A stretch of DNA of 64,000 nt from contig OY992838.1 in NCBI GenBank assembly GCA_963921425.1, forward strand, positions 15,810,001 to 15,874,000, in the 5' to 3' direction. Both the position numbers and the translations under genes were made by a program. This DNA comes from Dryas octopetala (lineage: Eukaryota; Streptophyta; Magnoliopsida; Rosales; Rosaceae). The notes under the pieces are model-generated. The model was given only the letters and a program-made list of their open reading frames with translations, was not told where the DNA came from and made no database searches. Below are positions 26,240-35,079 of the stretch, one piece after another (the stretch's first letter is position 1; each line of letters starts with the position of its first letter).

Positions 26240-26500
26240 TGGAATCACGTCGTGTTCGGCAGTAACCAACCGAACGCCATGTTACATGTTCGGCAACTCA
26301 CTACTGAACATGAAGGAGGATGTTCGGTCTGTGGTTGCCGATCATGCCCAAAATAAAAAAAATAAAAAAATTGTGTTTGGTATATCAGTATATGCCAACC
26401 GAACCTTCTTGCATATGTTCGGTAAAAAGTTGCCGAACCTCCATTAGGATGTTCAGCACACCAATGCCGAATGATTTGGAAGAAAATAAGTTCAAGAGCA
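26240..26500. repeat. dispersed repeat with TGTTCGGCA motifs
   Basis: TGTTCGG, CCGAAC and GCCGAA motifs occur at least ten times in 260 bp. Similar text with TGTTCGGCA and ACTACTAAA occurs at 22330-22500. The two are probably remnants of one non-coding family. No target duplications were found. Confidence 0.4.
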
Positions 26501-26630
26501 ACCCCAATGAGTTCAAATCATCAATTAAACATCTAGGATTCAATATATTGCAATCCAAACACAAATTATTTAACAAATAACTTAAAAGCAACTCCATAAA
26601 TTCATGATTCAATGTTAGGTTCGGTTGTGA

Positions 26631-27128
26631 TTGATGGTGTTAGATTCGGTGGTGATGATGTTGGGTGGTGATGGCGTATGATTTGAGTGTGGTTTATTGG
26701 GTATATAGAGTAGGAATAGGTGGCTAATTGAGTTGGGTTTGAGTAAGGGTATTTTGGAAAAGTTGTAAGGTGTAGTGAATAATTTTTGTGTTTTTAATTT
26801 TGAAGTTGGGTATAGAAAGTATGGTGGAGATAGAAATAAATAAGTTGGGTTCAAATATCAGCACCCAAACCAAAACCAATTGATGGTGTTAGATTCGGTG
26901 GTGATGATGTTGGGTGGTGATGGCGTATGATTTGAGTGTGGTTTATTGGGTATATAGAGTAGGAATAGGTGGCTAATTGAGTTGGGTTTGAGTAAGGGTA
27001 TTTTGGAAAAGTTGTAAGGTGTAGTGAATAATTTTTGTGTTTTTAATTTTGAAGTTGGGTATAGAAAGTATGGTGGAGATAGAAATAAATAAGTTGGGTT
27101 CAAATATCAGCACCCAAACCAAAACCAA
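26631..27128. repeat. perfect tandem duplication, 2 x 249 bp
   Basis: Units 26631-26879 and 26880-27128 read as identical throughout, from TTGATGGTGTTAGATTCGG to CAAAACCAA. Minus-strand frames across each unit are identical but have no known domain. The duplication is recent, or it is an assembly artefact. Confidence 0.9.
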
Positions 27129-27164
27129 GAGGGGGGATTTAGGATGAAGTGCAAAGCACACATA

Positions 27165-27520
27165 TCTATGAGGTTGTATTCAATTGAGATTTTAATGGAT
27201 TTTGAGTTATAGACTCTAGTAGATTTCATAGATTATTATTGACTTTCATAAAATCCATCAAAATCTAAGGGGGAAAGGCTAGAATTCTCATGATTTTTGT
27301 TATTTGAACAAAATCCACCAAAATCTACCACTTAATGAAATCCTTTAAAATCAATGAGTTTTTTAATACACCTAGATTTCTATGAAATTTTTAAATTTTG
27401 AATTGAATACAATTGGATTTCTATGGAACCTTTAATATTCTAAATTGGATACACCTAGATTTCTACGAACTTTCAAAATTTTTAAAATCCATTAGAATCC
27501 CAATTGAATATACCCAGATA
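27165..27520. mobile_element. MITE with AAATCC-rich interior
   Basis: The left end GGTTGTATTCAATTGAGATT is repeated inverted at the right end (GGGTATATTCAATTGGGATT on the minus strand). The interior holds AAATCCATCAAAATCT-like repeats and belongs to the family seen at 5233-10901. The target duplication could not be resolved. Confidence 0.6.
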
Positions 27521-27590
27521 CCCATTCTTCAAAAGCTACTATAATTAGGAATTTTGATCAAATATGGAGGGTTGTACTTTTTTAGGAAAG

Positions 27591-27955
27591 TTTTAGCAAA
27601 AGGCCTTAACTTTTACCCATTGTCTCAATTGAGGATGAAACATTAACAATGTTCCAATTAAAGACTTCTAGTTTACTTAAGTAGCAATCAAAGACTTTTC
27701 GTCAATTTAGTTATAACCACCGTTTAAAATTGGTCACATGAACCGCACGTGACTAATTTGTGGGGAAAATTTTTTTAGCAAAAGGCCTCGACTTTTACCC
27801 CTTGTCTCAGTTGAGAATGTGACATTCAAAGTGTTCCAGTGAAGTACTCCTAGTTTTCTTAAGTACCAATCAAGGACTTTTGTCAATTTAGTCATAACCG
27901 CTGTTTAAAATTGGTCACGTGACCCACACATGACCAATTTGTGGGGGCAAAAATG
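27591..27955. repeat. diverged tandem duplication, unit about 182 bp
   Basis: Two units start TTTTAGCAAAAGGCCT at 27591 and 27773. Both contain TTTTACCC.TTGTCTCA, CAATCAA.GACTTTT, GTCAATTTAGT.ATAACC and AAAATTGGTCAC. The text resembles a MULE terminal repeat present twice in the same orientation. No inverted partner was found before 28660. Confidence 0.65.
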
Positions 27956-28245
27956 GCTTTTTAATCACTGTTAAAAAACAGTAATCCAAAATGAAAAGAA
28001 TTGAAAAAAATAATTAAAAAAAAATTAGGAGGGACTAGGGAGGATGCAAAACCCTCCCCACCATCAACCCTCCTCACTCATACCACCTCCCTTCTTCGGC
28101 CACCATCAACCCCTTTCCCTCCCTCCTCCTGCCGTCACCTCCCTCTCCCCTGCCAAATCTCTCTATTTCTCTCTCAAACTCTTTTTTTTTTCTCTCTCTC
28201 TCTCTCACACTTTCTTTCGCTCTCTACTACGTGGCGTGAACACTA

Positions 28246-28401
28246 TCAATGGCGGATGTCGGTGTTGTCGTGGCCGAGGACATTGCGAATGGAAGGGACG
28301 ACGTTGAGGTTGACGAGGTCCGGGTAAAGCTCGAAAGCATTAGTGAGGACCTTGTTCTTTTGGAGGTCTTTGTGGAGTTCGATTTTGGAGTCGGCGAAGT
28401 C
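28246..28401 (-). pseudogene. captured catenin-beta-like protein 1 (CTNNBL1) gene fragment
   Basis: On the minus strand the frame reads DFADSKIELHKDLQKNKVL, then ELYPDLVNLNVVPSIRNVL, then GHDNTDIRH, ending at a stop at 28246-28248. It matches the armadillo-like region of CTNNBL1, a spliceosome-associated protein (family text LYPDLV.LN.V.SI..LL.HDNTDI). About 51 codons are intact. The frame is cut on the upstream side by a (GA)n tract and on the downstream side by non-homologous sequence. Its CT/CA-rich flanks resemble the surroundings of the SEC23 and CCS52 fragments, which suggests transposon capture. Confidence 0.7.

Positions 28402-28404
<3 letters not shown>

Positions 28405-28457
<53 letters not shown>
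28405..28457. repeat. (GA)n microsatellite
   Basis: About 26 GA repeats next to the CTNNBL1 fragment. Confidence 0.95.
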
Positions 28458-28460
<3 letters not shown>

Positions 28461-29019
28461 CACAGAGGGAAGAGGGTCATTGCACAGGGGGAGGAGGTGA
28501 GTATAGAGAATGTTCAAATTTTATTTGGGTGTTAGTATTTTTTATTTCTAATACTATAGAATTTATATTATTCTTCATTTTAATTTCTGAATTCTTTTAT
28601 TGTACTTTTTAGAGGGTTTCTCTTCCACTCATCATTGGTTTGTTAGCTATTAATTTTAAGGGTTAATTACAATTATATACCTCAACTATACATCACTTAT
28701 CAACTGGGTACCTCTGGTTCAAAAACTTTCATTCGGGTACCTCAACTTCAATATTTCGTCAACTTAGTACCTCTTTTAGTCTGACCGTTAACTGCCTACA
28801 TGGCGTTGACGTGGCACATAGAGACCCACCACTAAACGTTCACTTGTCTTTTAAAAAATGTCACATGGACAAAAAATAATAAAAAAATCAATAAAAATAA
28901 TATAAAATAGAAAAGAATTGAAAAAAAAAGGGAAAAAAAAAAAGAAACCAGCCCCTTCCCCTGCCCGGCCTCACCTCCCTACCCAGCCCTTTCCCTTCCC
29001 CTTCCTCCCCTACCCATCC

Positions 29020-29215
29020 CCGCCACTCCCCCCACCCACCCAGCCTCGTCACACCTTCCACCCACCCAGCCCCGTCGCTCATCCCACCCACCCACCCACC
29101 CAGCTCCGTCTCTCCTCCCACCCACCTAGCTCCGTCTCTCCTCCCACCCACCCAGCCCTGTCGCTCCTCCCACCCACCCACCCAGATCCGTCTCTCCTCC
29201 CACCCACCCAGTCCA
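29020..29215. repeat. CCCACCCA minisatellite
   Basis: About six imperfect units of 25-30 bp containing CTCCCACCCACCCAG and TCCGTCTCTC. They create a Pro-rich frame on the + strand and a Trp-Val-Gly-Gly-rich frame on the minus strand; neither looks like a real protein. Confidence 0.8.
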
Positions 29216-29357
29216 GTCCAGTCCTTCCTCCTCATCCACCCATCCCTGCCACTCTCCCTCGCAACCCAGCCCCTCCCTTGCTTCTCGATTGCTATCTTCT
29301 CCAAAAAGCGTAGCAAGGCCAAAATATGAGATCTTAGGATCCCATTGGTGATCAAAC

Positions 29358-29460
29358 TAGTTGGCAAAGTAGTACAAGCATTCCTCAAATAAACATAATT
29401 GCCCAACCCAACAACTAGCACATTATGCGAAGACCAATCTACAAGATTCAGAGGTGCAGA
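29358..29460 (-). pseudogene. captured CCS52/FZR (anaphase-promoting complex activator) fragment
   Basis: On the minus strand the frame reads [19 protein letters not shown], then NYVYLRNACTT. This is the start of the WD40 propeller of plant CCS52/FIZZY-RELATED proteins (family text [28 protein letters not shown]). Only about 30 codons match; the propeller blades that should follow are missing and the frame drifts. It lies inside the MULE, between its left arm and the Tat insertion. The surrounding 227-codon open frame (28888-29571) is mostly read-through of low-complexity sequence. Confidence 0.75.
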
Positions 29461-30018
29461 TTGATGGAATTTTTTTTTTTTGGTCAAAGGATATTTCATT
29501 GCAGGGGAAAGTCTATGAGATAACAATAGGTACAGCCTATTCCAACGCACAGAGAGAGGACAAGCAAACAACGCAAGAAAACGTACAAACAGTAAAACTA
29601 AAACCCAACCACTCCATTTCCGAATTTACTCTGTGTTCTGTTTTTTATGAATTTTTTTTCTTGTTAATTTTTGCTATGGTTGAGCTTTTTTGTGGAGCTA
29701 TCATTCTTCAATTTCCAGGTGAGAAAAATGAAAAAAAGTTCATTAGTTCTTAGCTATCGATGGAAAATCGGAAATGGATCTCTTTCTTTGTTTGTCTCTG
29801 TTAAAGAATGGTTCTTTGTATTTGGATTTGCTGCTGCACTAACATTTTCAGATAATCAGTTTTCAATTGCTTATCTTTTCCTTTTATGTTCTCTGGATTT
29901 TTCTATGTTGGTCTGAACCCTGAGATCTGACTTGGGAAATTTTCATTTCCTCCCACCCACCCAGCCATGTCCCTCCTCCCTCCCTCATTCTCTGATTTAC
30001 ATTCATAACCAAGAAATG

Positions 30019-31070
30019 TGTTGATGCAAATTCTCGTAAGGCAGATGCAACAACGTAGAAATGATGACTTGGCTGATCCGAAGTCCTGCTGGATGCTGGT
30101 GTGGATGTTGATTAGGATTTTCCTGCAAGACAAAACAAGATCAAAGGAGATGGACCGGTGTGGTACCAGCCAAACACACTCCGATGATGAAGTCAGTGAC
30201 TGTGTTTGATGGTGGGTGAGGAAGAACAAAGGATGAACTTGGGAGAATGGGAATAACAAGGCAAATGTTCTGGGTTATTCTCAGCAAGTTGGGTAGGCTC
30301 TTTTGTGGATGGGAATTTTTGTGTAAGTGTTTTGTGCATAGATTGCTAGATGCTCATCTTGTGCATATGTGGTGCTTTATATAGGCAAAGGAAGACTTAA
30401 TGAATAAGTTACCTGCATGTGAATGAATGGTTGCCAGAGATCCACGCACCTGGCCAGACCTAGTTGCATGTTCAGCTGCTTACTTCCTCAGCATTTAATG
30501 TTGCATTGAATGCTTCATTAAATGCAAGGTTGGAAGGTTCAGGCAAACTGTCCCAGTAGTCATGAATGCAGGCCTGACATTCCCTCTGTCAGAGGATTTG
30601 TGTCAGGTGCATTTAAGTGTGGCGGTTCGTCCCAGCGTGATCTTCCCTGGAATGACGGCGGAGAGCCGAGCCGAACCGAACTTCTATCCTTATGCGTGTG
30701 CATGAAGTCTGTGTGATCGGATCGGACATGGGATTCCAGACCGAGCCGGTCCAGTAGTCTGGGATCTTTCTGAGCCCTAACTGGCCGACGTCAGAACTCG
30801 AAAGGTGACCATCCCTGCGCCGAGCCGAGCCGAACTGAGATGATCGTGGGAAGATGGACACTCGATCTTCGAAGATCATCGGTTCGGCTCGGACCGAACA
30901 TGGAGGGCCCGATGTGGAGACCTGGTCTGAGCTGGTAGAGGAAGTGCTGAGCAGTGATGATGTGGAGGTCAAAGTTTGACCACTGAGAGTCAACTCCGAG
31001 GTGGATGCTGACCAGCCACGTGTCGAGCCGTGATTGGCTGTTCGGATCTATGTGGATTTTCCCACAAACA
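30019..31070 (-). repeat. 3' LTR of the Tat element
   Basis: Matches 41102-42153 at all but three positions. Contains a minus-strand TATA box at 30376-30384. Because the element runs on the minus strand, this left LTR is the 3' LTR. GAGCCGAGCCGAAC-type motifs are frequent. Confidence 0.97.
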
Positions 31071-31085
31071 GGAGTCCCCCAACTT
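31071..31085 (-). other. polypurine tract of the Tat element
   Basis: AAGTTGGGGGACTCC on the minus strand directly abuts the 3' LTR, where the plus-strand primer is expected. It is less purely purine than usual. Confidence 0.55.
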
Positions 31086-31376
31086 CCGATCCGAGCGGGC
31101 AGTGGTGGATTGGAAGTTGAAATGTAAGGATCTTCCCAAAGATAGCACTTTGTTTGATCCGAGCCGAACCCTACAAGTCCATGTTCCCGAAGATCCGAAC
31201 ACATGACGACTTGTGATTGGCCAAAATATCTCAGGGACAGGTGAAGGGACGTTTGATTTCTGCATGGGGGAACGTAAGGGTCACCTCGTTATGGGCATTT
31301 TTGAATGCTTGACAGGTGTCAAGATCTGGCATGTGAAGCGCCAGAAATGAAGGGCTGAGATCTGATTTGCATGGGG

Positions 31377-31385
31377 TATAAAAGG
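31377..31385 (+). promoter_or_regulatory. TATA box of the antisense gene in the Tat element
   Basis: TATAAAAGG on the + strand is followed by a CT-rich leader (31390-31475), as in many plant promoters, and lies about 330 bp upstream of the antisense ATG at 31713. It lies in the internal region, just outside the 3' LTR. A possible leader intron runs from GTAAGT at about 31590 to an AG just before the ATG. Confidence 0.6.
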
Positions 31386-31712
31386 CCCCTTTCTCTCTCT
31401 TCCTGTTCACTTTCCAATTTTTCCAGAAATCTCCACTCTCTCTCTCTGCGAATCCTCTCCTCCGCCGCGAATCCTCTTCTATCTCCGTCGTCAGTGCAGC
31501 AGTCCGGCCGCAGTTCCGACCGAGCGTGGCCGTAGGCGAGGTTGGTCTGAGTGTGTGAGGGGTGGAGACTTTGGCCGGAGGAAAACCAGTAAGTGATTCT
31601 CCTCATTTTCTGAGTTTTGCATTTTCGGGTTTTGGGTGTGTGTTCTTGAGAGTTCTTGAAAAGCATACGTTTTGATCCATAAAGTGAGAGAGAGAAAGTA
31701 GAAAAACTGTTA

Positions 31713-34067
31713 GTGATGTCTGAGACTGACTCGAGTGGCCGGATCGGCTCGGGAGAAGCCTTTGAGGGGGATAGTGACGCCGAGCAAAGCCGAAGCCCAC
31801 CGGCAGGCGAGGCAAGTTGGGATGGCTTGTCCGAAGAATTGGACGAGGCCGGCTCGGCATTGAATCGCAACCCAGGTGGAGAGCGCCGAGCCCGAGGGGA
31901 CCAGGAAAACCCCGAAATATTGAGTTCTGACCGGGAGCAAGGGACGGCCGAAGGAGGTGACGAAGAGCCTCTTGACGTCGAGCCGATCGCCACCATCCCG
32001 AGCAGACTCACCTCAGGTTCGGACGAAAGAGACAGGGGTCACGAGGCGTCGACCTCGGCTCAGGGAATGACGGGGAGTCCGATCGACCCGGATTTCTACG
32101 AGGATTTGGCGTGGAAAGCCGATCAGATCCCTAATGAGATGACAGAGTATCATCTCAGGGACTTGAGGGATAGGTACTCAGTTCCCGAGTCCGTGCAGAC
32201 GAGATTGCCGATGGAAGGGGAGAAGCCGAGCCGACCCCCCAGGGGATGGGTGACCATGTACCCAGAGATGTTCGAGAATGGGGTTCGGCTCCCCCTACAC
32301 CCATTCCTGCAGGACTGGCTCGCGACGATCGGCGCGGCGCCACACCAACTGAATCCGAACGTATACAGGATAATCCTGTCCATGCATATCTTGTGGCACA
32401 AAGTGCACAAGTGTGTGCCACACAAGGATGTCCTGTTCTGCAATTACGCGCTGAGGTCGAAGCAGAGTGAGCTCGGATTCTACAACCTCCAGGCGTACTC
32501 GGGGCCACTCTTCGGTGGGAATCCCTCCTCCCAGAAGACATGGAAGAGAAGATACTTTTTTGTCTCTGGGGATTGGGAGTTCGCCGATCCGAACAGCACC
32601 ACCTCGGCTCGGGTCCCCAGAGCCTTTAGGATTCCAGGTGGGCGTTGGACATCCGGGGCCGATCCGAGGGCAATTTGTATATGTTTTTTTTGATAATTGT
32701 ATTTTTTCTTAACTCTTTTTGGTTTCGTCTTTGCAGTCAGCTGGGGCAAATACAAGCTGAGGGGCGAGCTCAAGGATCAGATCGCCGAGATCAGGGATTC
32801 ACCAGCAGAATACTTGTCAACTAAGTTTCTGCTCGGGGAATCTCAGATCAGACAAAGCGGGATCTCCTGGTTTGTGCCCAGGTGGAATCCGCGAGCCGAG
32901 AGGGGGATGGCGCCCACCGAGCTGGAGGCTCGTCTTAGGAGGAAGGCCGCTCGGAGCGTCCAAAGGAGGGCCGCGGGGCGGGCTCCTGCCGAGCCGGTCC
33001 AGGTTCCTGCCGCAGCGGCAGCTCAGCCTGGACCTTCTGCGCCGAGACCGGCTCGGCCAGCAGAGAAGAGGAAGGCTCCCCAAAGCGAGGCCCGGGTGGA
33101 AAAAAGAGCTCGGGCCGAGCCCAGTGGTTCTGGTGCCGAGGCGTCCAGCTCGGCGCCCTTGAAGGCGGTGGAGGTGGACCCCTGCATCGAGCCGTTCGTC
33201 TCGGGCCTTAAGCGCGTGATGACGGCGAGGGCGCGGGAGGGGCTCTGGGCTGGTCAGGACGAGCCGAGCTTCAGCTACCAAGCTCTGACCACATCCCGCC
33301 AGGCTATGTTGGTAAGTCTTTCTAACTTCGGATTTCGTCTATCCGCTCGGTTCAGATTAGTGATAAATGTGTTTCTTTTGCAGCTCGCCATGAGGCAGTT
33401 CGAAGCTGCCCATGCCGCCGTCGAGGCCGAGGCGACACTGGGGAGATTTCGGGAGCGGACCCAAGAGCTCAAGGAGAAGCTGGCCGAGGCCGAGCGCGTT
33501 GTGAAGGCCGAGCGCGACCGGTCGGCGGGTCTTCGGTCCAAGCTGGCTGAGAGGGAGGTAGAGGTCGCTCGGCTCAGGAAGGAGCTTGCGTCCTCGGAGC
33601 AGAAGGTGGCCGACCTAGGGCAACTTGCCGATCAGCTCCAGCGAGATGTTGAGGAGGCCGAACGAAGGACGGCCGAGTCTCGGCGTCGAGCTGGGATTCC
33701 AAGCGTCCAGGCACTGGCTGATGCCCATTTTGATGGGTATCAGGAGCTCTTGGAGGCGATCAAATCGAAGAGGCCGGACTGGGATGTCTCAATCCTTGGC
33801 GAGTCCGATGACGAGGGGGAGGATACCCAGGGGAATCACCAGGACGAGCTTCCTCCTCCCGATCGCCAAGTCCCCGCTGAAGCTGAGTCGACTCCAGAGG
33901 ATCCTCCGCTGCCTGACTGTGAGCCGATCCCGATCCCCCCAGTTCCCGAATCCGATCCTAATGCTGAGACGCAGATCGGCGGGGTTGAGGTGGTGCAGCT
34001 CGGCGAGGAGACGCCCGAGGAGTCCACTGAGCCAATCCTGGAGGGACCTGCCGAGCGATCGGGATGA
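31713..34067 (+). CDS. antisense extra ORF of Tat element, Transposase_28-like protein, three exons
   Basis: The gene lies antisense to gag-pol. Exons 31713-32637, 32737-33311 and 33384-34067 join in frame to 727 residues. Intron 1 (32638-32736, GTGGGC...TTGCAG) restores the frame between two otherwise separate ORFs. Intron 2 (33312-33383, GTAAGT...TTGCAG, 72 bp) contains no stop, so it could also be retained. Residues 1-110 are acidic and probably disordered. About 115-310 resemble the plant putative gypsy-type transposon protein family (Pfam Transposase_28): GWVTMYPEMFENGVRLPLHP, FLQDWLATIG, LNPNVYRIILSMHILWH. Then come a basic Pro/Ala-rich part with an NLS-like EKRK...EKRAR, a coiled coil (about 505-620) and an acidic tail. 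Its function is unknown. It ends 1 kb before the pol stop, with convergent transcription. Confidence 0.8.
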
Positions 34068-35079
34068 TAGCTGCATTTTATTTTTATGTTAAGTTTTTAC
34101 TTTTTTCCCCGAGCCGATGTGTGGCTCGGGTTTGATTTGATTTTTGAACAATATGTTGTTTTGGATTTATCTCGTTTAATTTTATCAGTATTTTCTTTTT
34201 ATGATACAAGTTGCTGTCAGTTCGGCTCGGAAATTAAGCTAAAAGACAAAACTAATAACACATGGACAAGAAAATGATAAAAGTGAAAAACATAATAAAA
34301 ACCAAAGCATTTTGAGATCGGCTCGGCATGCCGATCGCAATGAAAATGAATGGTAATGATAAATTAGAACTTGTCTTCGGATCAGCTTGATAAGCATAAC
34401 CAAGATAAGTAAAAATTCAAAAACCCTAGTTGATCCCGGATGGGCTCGGCATACCCATTGAGATATTTAGGAATGCAGTTTTTTGAGAAAAATATTCAAA
34501 CCTACTTTCAGATCGGCTCGGCATGCACGATGAAAGTTTTGGTTGGAGTGTATATTTTTCTTTTAGAAATATCCTGTTGAACGTTAGGACTGTAGGAAGT
34601 CACTTCGGCTCGGACAGGGATTTTTATAGACCTGATAAGTCTGTAATATGCCGAGCATCGGGCCGGAAATGGCGCGCCCGCTCGATACATGAGTTTATAG
34701 ACCTGATGAGTCTGTAATATGCCGAGCATCGGACCGGAAATGGCACGCCAGCTCGACACATGAGTTTATAGACCTGATGAGTCTGTAATATGCCGAGCGT
34801 CGGGCCGAAAATGGCGCGCCAGCTCGACACATGAGTTTATAGACCTGATGAGTCTGTAATATGCCGAGCGTCGGGCCGGAAATGGCGCGCCAGCTCGACA
34901 CATGAGTTTATTATTTTTTCGAAGGAAACACTTAGATCTTTCCTCTTTGTTGGAAGTGTATAGGAGTAGAGTCCCCAGTGTTTGTTTCGAAAAATAAGAA
35001 GAAATGAGTCAAAATGTGTTTATCTCTTCATTGATCGGAATGGGTGTTAGGTCGGACAGTCCCCGATCCTAACTACATT
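34068..35079. other. non-coding region between the antisense gene and the pol stop
   Basis: This is the convergent zone between the two transcription units of the Tat element. It contains three CGGCTCGGCAT-type motifs (34320, 34443, 34512) and the 71-bp tandem repeats. Both transcripts probably end or overlap here. No coding sequence is recognisable. Confidence 0.6.
34629..34911. repeat. four 71-bp tandem repeats in the Tat element
   Basis: Units start at 34629, 34700, 34771 and 34842 with GACCTGATGAGTCTGTAATA, followed by GCCGAGCATCGGGCCGGAAA-like text and a GAGTTTATA end. They differ at only a few positions. Tandem repeats in the non-coding 3' region are common in Tat/Ogre-type elements. 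Confidence 0.95.

Noticed and set aside
28249-28500. + strand frame of 83 codons with Arg-Glu repeats
   Set aside because: It comes from the (GA)n microsatellite and the antisense of the CTNNBL1 fragment.
28888-29571. 227-codon minus-strand frame rich in Gly, Trp and Val
   Set aside because: Apart from about 30 codons of CCS52 origin it is translation of the CCCACCCA minisatellite and MULE arm.
31319-32011. 230-codon minus-strand frame and other minus frames at 32150-34076
   Set aside because: They are antisense shadows of the leader and coding region of the Transposase_28-like gene. That gene shows splice sites and family motifs and they do not.
34508-34901. Three similar short minus-strand frames sharing SSWRAI and GILQTHQVYKL text
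   Set aside because: They are the translation of the 71-bp tandem repeats, not a gene family.
34629-34911. CRISPR-like array
   Set aside because: Units are contiguous with no variable spacers, and the setting is a plant retrotransposon.
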